From Seonamhaeicola sp. S2-3 (GTDB taxonomy: Bacteria > Bacteroidota > Bacteroidia > Flavobacteriales > Flavobacteriaceae): DNA of 64,000 nucleotides. The notes beneath the pieces are model-generated. The model had not been told where the DNA came from. It saw only the letters and a list, made by a program, of their open reading frames with translations, and searched no databases. Position 1 is the stretch's first letter. Every line of letters starts with the position of its first letter. Both the position numbers and the translations under genes were made by a program. This document shows positions 44,499 to 53,467 of the stretch, one piece after another. The stretch lies in contig NZ_CP019389.1 of NCBI RefSeq assembly GCF_001971785.1, forward strand, positions 1,313,001 through 1,377,000, written 5' to 3'.

Positions 44499-46916
44499 TT
44501 GGCAAAGTCGTTATTTTCTTTAATTGCAATTTGTTTTAGTTTAAGTGCATTATCTCAAAATAGCACACTTTCTGGTTATGTTTTATTTGACAATAATAAA
44601 CCTGCTTTAGGCGCAACAATAGTTGTTCAAAACAGCTCTTTAAAACAAGAAACTTCAGCAGGAATTAATGGTGAATTTGTATTTAAAAACCTTCCTTTTG
44701 GTAATTATTCACTAACTATAAGTTCGCTTAATGCTAAAAGCGTAACGAAACAAATTCAACTAAATAGCACAAACAAATCTGTTAATGTTATACTAGAAAT
44801 AACAGATTATCAAGCCCTAAGTGAAGTATTAATACAAACAGAAACAGAAAAACGAAAAACGGAAACCAAAGGTTTTTCTGTAAATCTTATTGAAACCAAA
44901 GAAGCAAGTTTAAGAAACGTTCAAACCAATGAACTTTTAAACGCAACAGTTGGCGTAAAACTTAGGCAAAATGGCGGTTTAGGGTCTAATGTTGAATACA
45001 GTTTAAATGGTTTATCTGGCAACTCTGTAACCATTTTTATAGATGGTATTCCTATGTCTATGTACGGGTCATCGTTTAACTTAAACAGTATTCCGCCTGC
45101 ATTAATAGAACGTGTTGAAGTTTACAAAGGTGTAATTCCTGGGCATTTGGCCGATGATGCACTAGGTGGCGCTATAAATATTGTTTTAAAAAAAGGAACT
45201 AAAACAAGTTTAAACGCATCGGTTTCTTATGGTTCTTTTAATACTTTTCAGGCTAATATAAATGGTCTTTATCGTTTTGAAAAGTCGGGATTTACGGTAA
45301 AAACCTCAGCATTTCATAATTATTCTGACAACGATTATAAAATTTCAGGACCAACTATTGTAGATATTGGTATTGGAGGGGTAGAAACCCCTATTACAAC
45401 GAGACGCTTTTATGATGCTTATCGCTCAACGGGCGGTATATTAAACATAGGTTATACTGATGTTAAATGGGCTGACCAATTTTTTATTGGAGTAACTGCA
45501 TCTGATGATTATAAACAAGTGCAACATGGTGCTTTTGTAACCAGACGCCCTTACAAAGGCCGGTTTTTAGAGTCTGATGCCGTATTAGCCAATTTAGTTT
45601 ATTTAAAAAAAGATTTATTTGTTAACGGCTTAGATGTAAATGTTACTGGGGTATTTGGTGAACGAAACAGAATAGTTAATGATACCACCGCCATTGCTTA
45701 TAGTTGGACAGGTAATAGAGCTATAGATTACAAAGGTGATGAATATGAATATACTTGGGGCGCGCAAAATGAGCAAGGACCAACACTACTTCATATAAAG
45801 CGAAATGTGTCATCTATTAGAGCTGGGGTTTCTTATAAAATAAACAGTAATCATAAAATTTTAGTGAACCATTTTTATAGTGGTTTAGATCGTGAAGATT
45901 CTGATGAAATGGTGTCTTTACTTGAAAACACATTTCAGCAAACCAGCGATTTATACAAAAATATAACCTCATTAAGTTACGAATTAAATGCACTTAAAAA
46001 CAAACTAAAACTTAATGTTTTTGGTAAACACTACAGACAAAAAGTACTAAACACATCACCCGAATTTAACGATGACGAAACAGAAGTTATTGAAACCGTT
46101 TATAAAAGCGATAAAAACTACAATGGTTTTGGGCTAGCAGGGTCTTATGCCTTTAAACCAACATTTACCCTGTTGGCTTCGGCCGAAAAAGCCATTAGGC
46201 TACCAAGTGAAATAGAAGTTTTTGGTGATGCTGGAGATAATGTTATTGCTAACCTTACAGTAAAACCAGAAATTAGTAAAAATTTCAATTTAGGATTTCG
46301 CTTCGGAAAATATTCTATTAAAGAACACGATTTTACAATTTCTACCAACCTATTTGCTAGAAACATACAAGATTTAATTGGGCTACCCGCAAGCAGTGAA
46401 GATAGCTGGGAAAACGATGAACTAGTACAATACGCTAATTTTGATAGTGAAACTACTTCTAAAGGTGTCGAGTTTCAATTTAGTTATAATTTTAAAAATA
46501 ACTTCGGGTTAAATTTTAATCTGTCACGCTTAACTTTAGAATATACAAATAGGTATGGCAACACAGTTGATATTCCTAATACGCCGTTATTTACCATGAA
46601 TGGTAGCTTACGTTATTCATTTAAAAATATCATCCAAAATAAATCTCGATTAAATCTTTATTACAGCAACTACTTTACTGATGAGTTTTTGTATTTAAAT
46701 CCACCAGGAGATAGTAATACGGGCTATGATGAATTTGTAATCCCTAGCCAATTTATTCAAGATTTAGGTTGTAGCTACATATTTCCTAATAAAAAACTGG
46801 TGCTAAGCTTTGACGCCAAAAATATATTTGATAAAGCGGCCTACGATAACATGTCGGTACAAAAACCAGGACGTGCTTTTTATGTAAAACTAAATTATTC
46901 AATCAATAAATTTTAA
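44499..46916 (+). CDS. TonB-dependent outer-membrane receptor (siderophore/metal type)
   Basis: No ATG opens this frame. I choose the TTG at 44499 (805 residues), because the promoter starts transcription near 44482 and the sequence then reads as a signal peptide (LAKSLFSLIAICFSLSALSQ). The longest frame would begin at a TTG at 44436. A carboxypeptidase-D-like domain, a TonB plug (LNATVGVKLRQNGGLGSNVEYSLNGLSGNSVTIFIDGIPM) and a barrel with a terminal aromatic-ended strand follow. With the downstream DUF4374 lipoprotein it probably imports an iron chelate. No SusD gene is nearby, so it is not a glycan system. Confidence 0.88.
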   Translation: MAKSLFSLIAICFSLSALSQNSTLSGYVLFDNNKPALGATIVVQNSSLKQETSAGINGEFVFKNLPFGNYSLTISSLNAKSVTKQIQLNSTNKSVNVILEITDYQALSEVLIQTETEKRKTETKGFSVNLIETKEASLRNVQTNELLNATVGVKLRQNGGLGSNVEYSLNGLSGNSVTIFIDGIPMSMYGSSFNLNSIPPALIERVEVYKGVIPGHLADDALGGAINIVLKKGTKTSLNASVSYGSFNTFQANINGLYRFEKSGFTVKTSAFHNYSDNDYKISGPTIVDIGIGGVETPITTRRFYDAYRSTGGILNIGYTDVKWADQFFIGVTASDDYKQVQHGAFVTRRPYKGRFLESDAVLANLVYLKKDLFVNGLDVNVTGVFGERNRIVNDTTAIAYSWTGNRAIDYKGDEYEYTWGAQNEQGPTLLHIKRNVSSIRAGVSYKINSNHKILVNHFYSGLDREDSDEMVSLLENTFQQTSDLYKNITSLSYELNALKNKLKLNVFGKHYRQKVLNTSPEFNDDETEVIETVYKSDKNYNGFGLAGSYAFKPTFTLLASAEKAIRLPSEIEVFGDAGDNVIANLTVKPEISKNFNLGFRFGKYSIKEHDFTISTNLFARNIQDLIGLPASSEDSWENDELVQYANFDSETTSKGVEFQFSYNFKNNFGLNFNLSRLTLEYTNRYGNTVDIPNTPLFTMNGSLRYSFKNIIQNKSRLNLYYSNYFTDEFLYLNPPGDSNTGYDEFVIPSQFIQDLGCSYIFPNKKLVLSFDAKNIFDKAAYDNMSVQKPGRAFYVKLNYSINKF

Positions 46917-46928
46917 AACAAGTATAAA

Positions 46929-48293
46929 ATGAAACAAACTATTCTAAACCTTAAAACTATAGTACTACTATTTAGTTCTTTAGCAATATTCTTTAGTTGT
47001 TCAGACGATGATACACCAAATATTATTGAAGAAGACAATGAAAACAATAGCCGTTGGATAACCATTGCAGGTGCCTTAATGGGAACAGAACCAGGAGATG
47101 GTAACGGTGGTACCTTAATTTATTCGGTTACTAAAGAAGATGCACAAGATGAAAATGTACAAATAGACCCATTTAATAATGGTTTTGTTGCACCATCAAA
47201 CCGTACAGCGCGTTTACAAGCATCGGAAGATGGCAACACAATATTTAATATTAGTTATGCTGGCGATACCGGAGGTGTTTACACAAAATACACTGTTGAA
47301 GGTGGTAATAACTTTGTAAAAACGGGTTCTGAAATTAGTATAGAGCCTTATGTTGGTACAGCACCTCGTTGGATTAAATTATTTGATGGCGACCAAACCG
47401 GAGCCGCTGTGTACGTATCTACAGAACACCAAGTTGATGACAATGGAACTACAGAAGATGTTACCGATGATACTTATTTATACACAAATTCTACCATTGG
47501 TATTGTAACGCTTGATTTGGTTAACTCTTCAATTAAAAATTTCCAAGAACATACTATAACTTTAAATGATGAAGATGCTGCAAAAGGTTATTATATATCA
47601 AGAATAGATATGCCAACATTAAATACTGCTGGAGATAAATTATACATAGGTGCTCGTATAAGTAAAATAGACCCAAGTACACTTGAGAGCGATAGCGATT
47701 ACGACATTTTAGGTTCTAAAACAATTGTTCTAGATTACCCATCATTATTAAACCCAACAATAATAACATCAACTGTAGGTCATGGAAACACAAATGGCTA
47801 CCGTAGTATTAATGCTTTTGAATACAACGGAAGCGTGTATCAAGCTAACCAAAGTGACCCAGAAGGTTCTTATATTTTAAAAATTGATGCCAATAATGAA
47901 TATGATAATTCATACGATTTTAATTTAGATGAAGCCTTAGGTGTTACAGGTGCTTATGTTTTGGCTTGGAGGCCTGCTGCAAATGGTAAAGGTGTATTAG
48001 CTTATCGTCATGATGGTTCTCAAGAAGGTATTTCTGGAAGAGGAGAAAGCTACTTTGCTTTAATAGATTTAAATGCAAAAACAGCAACTAAAATAACCGA
48101 TATTCCTTATGATGTTGATATGGAAATGTTCCAATACCAAGGTTATGCTGTAGATGGTAACGATATTTATTTAACCGCAGCATCTGTAGGTAAAAACGGT
48201 AATATTTATGTTGTAGATACCGAAACAGGTACCGTAACAAAAGGAGCCGAATTAATTAATGCTGAAGGTAGCCACTTTATTGGTGCTTGGTAA
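46929..48293 (+). CDS. DUF4374 lipoprotein
   Basis: The 454-residue protein has a lipoprotein signal (AIFFSC, C24) followed by an acidic SDDD, indicating possible surface exposure. The body is a propeller-like repeat protein with GTEPGDGNGGTLIYSV, APRWIKLF and GNIYVVDTETGTV, matching the DUF4374 family. It lies 12 bases after the TonB receptor gene. DUF4374 proteins commonly accompany iron-related TonB receptors in Bacteroidota, so it is probably an accessory binding protein. Confidence 0.85.
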   Translation: MKQTILNLKTIVLLFSSLAIFFSCSDDDTPNIIEEDNENNSRWITIAGALMGTEPGDGNGGTLIYSVTKEDAQDENVQIDPFNNGFVAPSNRTARLQASEDGNTIFNISYAGDTGGVYTKYTVEGGNNFVKTGSEISIEPYVGTAPRWIKLFDGDQTGAAVYVSTEHQVDDNGTTEDVTDDTYLYTNSTIGIVTLDLVNSSIKNFQEHTITLNDEDAAKGYYISRIDMPTLNTAGDKLYIGARISKIDPSTLESDSDYDILGSKTIVLDYPSLLNPTIITSTVGHGNTNGYRSINAFEYNGSVYQANQSDPEGSYILKIDANNEYDNSYDFNLDEALGVTGAYVLAWRPAANGKGVLAYRHDGSQEGISGRGESYFALIDLNAKTATKITDIPYDVDMEMFQYQGYAVDGNDIYLTAASVGKNGNIYVVDTETGTVTKGAELINAEGSHFIGAW

Positions 48294-48315
48294 TTAGCAT
48301 TTTATAAGTACACTA

Positions 48316-48351
48316 AAAAAGAGGGGCAACATTTATTGCCCCTCTTTTTTA
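48316..48351. terminator. Bidirectional terminator between DUF4374 gene and pyk
   Basis: A perfect 15-bp stem (AAAAAAGAGGGGCAA with TTGCCCCTCTTTTTT) with a 6-base loop gives U tracts on both strands. Confidence 0.92.
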
Positions 48352-48372
48352 TTAACTAAGCTATAATTTAAA

Positions 48373-49815
48373 TTAAAAACTACAGCTTTTTATTTCTGTA
48401 ACACGTAACGTATTAACCATACCTTTTTCTTGTATTGGCATTGCTGCTAAACTTACAAGCATATCACCAACATCTACATATCCTTTTTGGCAAGCAATTT
48501 TATTAACGTCTTCAATAGTTTCATCTGTACTCACAAACTTATCGTAATAAAAAGTACGCACTCCCCAAAGTAAACTAAGGCGGGTTAATATGCGTTTATT
48601 AGATGTGAAAACTAAAATATGACATGATGGTCTCCAAGCCGAAATTTGAAACGCCGTATAACCACTATTTGTTAAGGTTGAAATGGCTTTTGCATCAATT
48701 TCATTAGCCATATTTGCCGCATGATAACAAATAGATTTAGTAATATATCTGTTAGTACGAATATGTGGTGGTAATTGTGGTACTTTAATTAAAGGTGAAT
48801 TCTCAACACTTTTTAAAATACTAGCCATTTGACTAATTACTTGTACCGGATAATTACCAACGGAAGTTTCTCCAGAAAGCATAACAGCATCGGCGCCATC
48901 CATAACCGAGTTTGCAACATCATTAACCTCTGCTCTAGTTGGTGTTAAACTAGAAATCATGGTTTCCATCATTTGTGTTGCAATAATTACCGGAATTCTG
49001 GCTTTTTTAGCACGCAATACTAATTGCTTTTGAATTAAGGGAACATCGGCTGCAGGAATTTCAACGCCTAAATCACCACGTGCCACCATAATACCATCAC
49101 AATGAGTTACTATTTTATCAATGTTTTCAATAGCTTCTGGCTTTTCTATTTTAGCTACAATAGGAATTTTATGCTCTGAGTGCTCATTAATTAAATCTCT
49201 CAACTGCATTAAATCTTCTGCATGACGAACAAATGATAAAGCAATCCAATCTACATCAAGGCTAATTGCGAAAATAGCATCATTTATATCTTTTTCGGTT
49301 AATGCCGGTTGTGATATATTGGTATTAGGTAAGTTTACTCCTTTTTTAGATTTAAGTGGTCCGCCTTGAATTACCTTAGCTTTTACTTCAGATTTTTGAT
49401 CTGTTGAAACTACTTCAAAAATAAGTTTACCATCATCTAAAAGAATGCGTTCTCCTGGTTTAGCATCTTGCGGAAACCTGTCGTAAGTCATGTAAACACG
49501 TTCTTTGGTACCTTCAAAACGCTCTCCTGTTGCAAAAACAATCTCATCCCCAGGACTTACAACTACTTCTTCTTTCATAACACCAACACGAAGTTTTGGC
49601 CCTTGTAAATCTGCTAATATAGCAGCAGTAAAACCGTACTCTTCGTTTAGTTCTCGAATCATTTTTACACGTTCGGCAACATCCTCATAATCGGCATGAG
49701 AAAAATTTATCCTAAAAACATTAGCCCCTTCTTCAAGCATGCCTTTTAAAACTTCTTTACTGCTTGTTGCGGGTCCTAATGTGGCTACTATTTTGGTCTT
49801 TTTTGTTAATGACAT
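48373..49815 (-). CDS. pyk: Pyruvate kinase
   Basis: The 480-residue protein is full length. It starts TKIVATLGPATSS and shows DLQGPKLRVG, the active-site signature IPIVAKIEKPEAIENI with the catalytic Lys, MVARGDLGVEIP, and VIIATQMMETM. It converts phosphoenolpyruvate and ADP to pyruvate and ATP in glycolysis. Its ATG overlaps the IPExxxVDY gene stop by one base, a coupling typical of Flavobacteriaceae. Confidence 0.98.
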   Translation of the reverse strand: MSLTKKTKIVATLGPATSSKEVLKGMLEEGANVFRINFSHADYEDVAERVKMIRELNEEYGFTAAILADLQGPKLRVGVMKEEVVVSPGDEIVFATGERFEGTKERVYMTYDRFPQDAKPGERILLDDGKLIFEVVSTDQKSEVKAKVIQGGPLKSKKGVNLPNTNISQPALTEKDINDAIFAISLDVDWIALSFVRHAEDLMQLRDLINEHSEHKIPIVAKIEKPEAIENIDKIVTHCDGIMVARGDLGVEIPAADVPLIQKQLVLRAKKARIPVIIATQMMETMISSLTPTRAEVNDVANSVMDGADAVMLSGETSVGNYPVQVISQMASILKSVENSPLIKVPQLPPHIRTNRYITKSICYHAANMANEIDAKAISTLTNSGYTAFQISAWRPSCHILVFTSNKRILTRLSLLWGVRTFYYDKFVSTDETIEDVNKIACQKGYVDVGDMLVSLAAMPIQEKGMVNTLRVTEIKSCSF

Positions 49816-50297
49816 TAGCTAAAAATTAAATGATCTTTAGATTTCAATTTATCAGATTTAATACTGTAGGCAGTTGCCACCTGTGGTATTTTTAATATAC
49901 TATCTATAATATATTTTTCTTTATTAAAATTGAACTCGTTATCTATTTTTAAAAAATAATTAACGGTTTTATATTCTGGTAATAGGTAATTTATTTTAGT
50001 TGTTTTTTCTTGTAAACTAAATAATGAATTACTGTTACCTTGTCTATAATCTTCCGTTTTACATACGTTAGATACTAAATTCCAAATGGTTTGTTGTTTG
50101 CAATCTTCCCACTCATAAATAGAATAGGTTAATTCTCCATTTTGAAAATCTAAATCTAATGGTTTTCTAATTAAAGTAATTCCTAAAAATTTGTTCAAGA
50201 GATAAGCTAACCTATAATCTTCAAGGGTGCAATGTATTGCAATTAAAGTAAATAGGTCTTCTTCAACATCATCAAAAACAAGTTTATGAATTGCCAT
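49815..50297 (-). CDS. IPExxxVDY family protein
   Basis: The 160-residue cytosolic protein begins VFDDVEEDLFTLIAIHCTLEDYRLAYLLNKFL. Near the end it carries IPQVATAYSI, a variant of the IPExxxVDY motif that names the family. It regularly precedes pyk in Flavobacteria, and here the stop overlaps the pyk start (TAATG). Function is unknown; constant coupling suggests a link to pyruvate kinase. Confidence 0.8.
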   Translation of the reverse strand: MAIHKLVFDDVEEDLFTLIAIHCTLEDYRLAYLLNKFLGITLIRKPLDLDFQNGELTYSIYEWEDCKQQTIWNLVSNVCKTEDYRQGNSNSLFSLQEKTTKINYLLPEYKTVNYFLKIDNEFNFNKEKYIIDSILKIPQVATAYSIKSDKLKSKDHLIFS

Positions 50298-50417
50298 ACC
50301 CTAATTTTGTAGGCGTAAATATAATATTTATAATATTGAATTGAGATAGGATTTAGTTAATCTTGAAAAGATAAGTAACTAAAACGTTATAGTTAACTTT
50401 TAATTAACAGTAATTTT

Positions 50418-51101
50418 TTACAGCATTTTAGAAATCTTATTCTGAAAAGCAAAAAAAGCACGTTTTGAAGCTTTCTCTTCGGCTTTTTTCTTTGAAGTTG
50501 CTCTAGCCTTTGCTACTACTTTTTGGTCTATAGATAATTTTACTGAAAAATGTCTTACATCATCGTTTCCGGTATCTTCATATACATTGTAACCAAAGGT
50601 TTTCTTTTCTTTTTGGCACCATTCTATAAGTAAACTTTTATAGCTAATAACTTTCCCCTCTAGCTTTTCAATATCTACCTTAGGGATAATAACCCGTTTA
50701 AAGATAAATTTTTCGCAATATTTATAACCTCGGTCTAAAAATATGGCTCCTACTAAAGCTTCAAATAAATTGCCGTGAATATTATCTCCAAATTGTCCGG
50801 CAGGTATTTTACTTTCTACTAAATCAATTAGTTTTAATTCTCTACCCAATTCATTTAAATGCTCTCTACTTACCACTTTAGAGCGCATTTTTGTTAAATA
50901 ACCTTCATCTCCTCCTGGTGCTTCCTGATATAAATGAGAAGCTATAACAGCACTTAGCATAGCATCACCTAAAAACTCTAGACGTTCATAATTTATAGCG
51001 TTTCCTTCATCATCCTTTATATTCATAGAACGATGTGTAAATGCCGTTTTGAAGTATTCAATATTTTTAGGCTTGAATCCTACAATTTTAGTTATTTCCA
51101 T
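50418..51101 (-). CDS. rnc: Ribonuclease III
   Basis: I place the start at the ATG at 51101 (227 residues), MEITKIVGFKPKNIEYFKTAF. A longer frame from a GTG at 51158 would run through a perfect terminator-like hairpin and adds no recognisable sequence. The RNase III domain has NYERLEFLGDAML (E39, E42, D46) and NLFEALVGAIFLD (N111, E114). A double-stranded-RNA-binding domain follows (~155-225). It processes rRNA precursors and structured mRNAs. The order acpP-fabF-rnc is conserved. Confidence 0.95.
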   Translation of the reverse strand: MEITKIVGFKPKNIEYFKTAFTHRSMNIKDDEGNAINYERLEFLGDAMLSAVIASHLYQEAPGGDEGYLTKMRSKVVSREHLNELGRELKLIDLVESKIPAGQFGDNIHGNLFEALVGAIFLDRGYKYCEKFIFKRVIIPKVDIEKLEGKVISYKSLLIEWCQKEKKTFGYNVYEDTGNDDVRHFSVKLSIDQKVVAKARATSKKKAEEKASKRAFFAFQNKISKML

Positions 51102-51135
51102 AAAAAAATTCCCGTTGCGTTTAAAACGGGAATTT
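51102..51135 (-). terminator. Hairpin with T tract abutting the rnc start codon
   Basis: On the minus strand AAATTCCCGTT (51135-51125) pairs perfectly with AACGGGAATTT (51116-51106). It is followed by a T run that touches the rnc ATG. It may terminate fabF transcripts, attenuate rnc, or serve as an RNase III target for autoregulation. Confidence 0.75.
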
Positions 51136-51170
51136 AATATGTTACGAATGTTTTTCACTCGGGATTCTGT

Positions 51171-52418
51171 CTATATTTTCTTGAATAATACACAAGCGTT
51201 GTGCCCGCCAAATCCAAATGTATTACTCATTGCTACTTTAACATCGCGCTTTTGAGCTTTGTTTAGAGTTAAATTTAATTCTGGATCAATATTTTCATCA
51301 ACCGTAGTGTGATTAATTGTTGGAGGTACTATACCATGCTCTATAGCTAAAATACTTGAGATGGCCTCAATAGCTCCAGCCGCACCTAACAGGTGCCCTG
51401 TCATTGATTTTGTTGAATTAATATTTATGTTTTTAGCATGACTACCAAATACTTTTGAAATGGCCTTAAGTTCTGCCACGTCTCCCAAAGGAGTAGATGT
51501 TCCATGAGTATTAATATGGTCTACATCTTCTGGTTTTAGCCCTGCATTTTCTAAACAATTTTTCATCACCTCTACTACACCAAGCCCTTCTGGATGAGGC
51601 GCTGTCATGTGATATGCATCTGAAGATAATCCTCCACCTGCAACTTCAGCATAAATTTTTGCTCCTCTTGCTTTAGCATGCTCATATTCTTCTAAAACTA
51701 AAGCGCCTGCACCTTCACCTAAAACAAAACCATCTCGGGTTCCATCAAAAGGTCTTGAAGCTGTTTCAGGACTGTCATTTCTAGTTGATAGTGCATGCAT
51801 TGCGTTAAAGCCTCCCATACCGGCAATGGTTACTGCAGCTTCACTTCCTCCGGTAACAACTACATCTGTGTACCCTAAACGAATTGAGTTTAAGGCATCA
51901 AAAATAGCATTAGCAGAAGATGCACAGGCAGAAACTGTTGTGTAGTTTGGCCCCATAAAACCATGTTTTATGGAGATATTTGCTGGCGCAATATCAGCAA
52001 TCATTTTTGGAATAAAGAAAGGATTAAACCTTGGAGTTCCGTCACCAGCAGCATAGTTTAATACTTCTTGCTGAAAAGTTTCTAAACCACCAATACCTGC
52101 TCCCCAAATAACACCAACACGCAACTTATTAACCGCTTCAAGATTTAGTTTAGCATCTGCTATGGCTTCATCTGAAGCTATCATAGCATACTGCGCAAAC
52201 TTATCCATTCTTCGGGCTTCTTTTCGATCTATAAAATCGGTTACGTTAAAGTTTTTTACCTCGCATGCAAACTTGGTTTTAAACTTTTCAGTATCAAAAT
52301 GTGTTATAGGCGCAGCACCGCTTTTACCATTAATTAGGCCATCCCAATACTCATCTATGGTGTTACCTATAGGTGTTAAAGCCCCTAAACCTGTGACTAC
52401 AACTCTCTTTAATTCCAT
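51171..52418 (-). CDS. fabF: Beta-ketoacyl-ACP synthase II
   Basis: The 415-residue protein has the condensing triad C165 (SACASSAN), H305 (NTHGTSTPLGD) and H342 (KSMTGHLLGAAGA). It extends acyl-ACP with malonyl-ACP in fatty acid elongation. It lies 12 bases after acpP, whose product carries its substrates. Confidence 0.98.
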   Translation of the reverse strand: MELKRVVVTGLGALTPIGNTIDEYWDGLINGKSGAAPITHFDTEKFKTKFACEVKNFNVTDFIDRKEARRMDKFAQYAMIASDEAIADAKLNLEAVNKLRVGVIWGAGIGGLETFQQEVLNYAAGDGTPRFNPFFIPKMIADIAPANISIKHGFMGPNYTTVSACASSANAIFDALNSIRLGYTDVVVTGGSEAAVTIAGMGGFNAMHALSTRNDSPETASRPFDGTRDGFVLGEGAGALVLEEYEHAKARGAKIYAEVAGGGLSSDAYHMTAPHPEGLGVVEVMKNCLENAGLKPEDVDHINTHGTSTPLGDVAELKAISKVFGSHAKNININSTKSMTGHLLGAAGAIEAISSILAIEHGIVPPTINHTTVDENIDPELNLTLNKAQKRDVKVAMSNTFGFGGHNACVLFKKI

Positions 52419-52430
52419 AAAATAACGTGC

Positions 52431-52664
52431 TTATTTTGCAGCTTCTATATAAGAAATAGCTTGACCAACTGTTGCAATATTTTCAGCTTGATCGTCTGGG
52501 ATTTGAATATCGAATTCTTTTTCGAATTCCATAATTAGTTCTACAGTATCTAATGAGTCTGCTCCTAAATCGTTAGTGAAGCTAGCTTCTGCAACAACTT
52601 CGTTTTCATCAACTCCTAATTTGTCTACGATAATAGCTTTAACTCTTGATGCAATGTCTGACAT
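52431..52664 (-). CDS. acpP: Acyl carrier protein
   Basis: The 77-residue acidic protein has the phosphopantetheine site S37 in [10 protein letters not shown]. It carries growing acyl chains for fatty acid synthesis. It is the first gene of the acpP-fabF-rnc operon, preceded by a good -7 element. Confidence 0.98.
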   Translation of the reverse strand: MSDIASRVKAIIVDKLGVDENEVVAEASFTNDLGADSLDTVELIMEFEKEFDIQIPDDQAENIATVGQAISYIEAAK

Positions 52665-52696
52665 AATCTTTTAATTTTAAGTTTTAATTCAGTTGG

Positions 52697-52704
52697 CAAA
52701 AATA
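52697..52704 (-). promoter_or_regulatory. -7 element of the acpP operon promoter
   Basis: TATTTTTG on the minus strand matches TAnnTTTG exactly and gives a leader of about 25 bases to the acpP ATG. No exact TTTG lies at the -33 distance. Confidence 0.45.
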
Positions 52705-52850
52705 AAAAACTTTATTTTTAAAACACATGTTTACTTCAAAAATGTGTTTGTAATTTACTAAAATAACTTTTAAGTATTATAATTTTACCTACTAAATGTT
52801 AATAATTATTCTTTTTTTTGTTGAACAATCTTAACATTATAATCTGTGAT

Positions 52851-53420
52851 ATGAAACGTGTGGTAATTTTTGCGTCCGGAAGTGGATCTAATGCTGAAAA
52901 TTTAATTAAGTTTTTTCAAAACAGCGATAATGCATCTGTTATTCAAATACTTACTAACAATCCTCATGCCAAAGTTTTAGAACGCGCCAAAAAACTTAAA
53001 GTAAGTACTTTATCTTTTAATAGAGTAGCATTTACAAAGACTCACGACGTTTTGAACATTTTAAAAGCCTCAAAACCAGACCTTATTATTTTGGCTGGTT
53101 TTTTATGGAAGTTTCCAGAATTTATTTTAAATGAATTTCCTAATAAGGTAATAAATGTGCACCCTGCTTTATTACCAAAATTTGGAGGAAAAGGTATGTA
53201 TGGCATGCATGTACATCAAGCTGTTGTGGCTAATAAAGAGACCGAAACTGGCATTACCATACATTATGTAAACGAAAATTATGATGAAGGCGCTACTATT
53301 TTTCAAGCAAAATGCGATGTACTTCCTACTGATACTGCTGAAGATGTAGCCGCAAAAATTCATGAATTAGAGATGGAACATTTCCCTAAAGTTGTTGAGA
53401 AATTGTTAAACAACTATTAA
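52851..53420 (+). CDS. purN: Phosphoribosylglycinamide formyltransferase (GAR transformylase)
   Basis: I place the start at the ATG at 52851 (189 residues), MKRVVIFASGSGSNAENL, rather than a TTG 33 bases upstream. Active-site sequences are NVHPALLPKFGGKGMYG (catalytic Asn and His) and NYDEGATIFQ (Asp). It transfers a formyl group from 10-formyl-THF to GAR, the third step of purine synthesis. It is divergent from acpP. Confidence 0.96.
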   Translation: MKRVVIFASGSGSNAENLIKFFQNSDNASVIQILTNNPHAKVLERAKKLKVSTLSFNRVAFTKTHDVLNILKASKPDLIILAGFLWKFPEFILNEFPNKVINVHPALLPKFGGKGMYGMHVHQAVVANKETETGITIHYVNENYDEGATIFQAKCDVLPTDTAEDVAAKIHELEMEHFPKVVEKLLNNY

Positions 53421-53433
53421 GTAAAACATTAAT

Positions 53434-53460
53434 AATGAGATCCTGAAGCAAGTTCAGGAT
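53434..53460. repeat. Short palindromic intergenic repeat
   Basis: TGAGATCCTGAA, then a 5-base loop, then TTCAGGAT form a perfect 8-bp hairpin (53440-53460). On the other strand it reads ATCCTGAAC...TTCAGGATCTCA, related to the element at 37854. It fills the purN-rnhA gap. Confidence 0.5.
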
Positions 53461-53467
53461 AACAAAA

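Noticed and set aside
51102-51158. GTG-started N-terminal extension of ribonuclease III
   Set aside because: It would be encoded by a perfect hairpin plus T tract and has no RNase III similarity; the ATG at 51101 gives a normal length.
52818-52850. TTG-started extension of PurN
   Set aside because: The Rossmann strand of PurN begins with the ATG at 52851; the extra 11 residues are not family-like.
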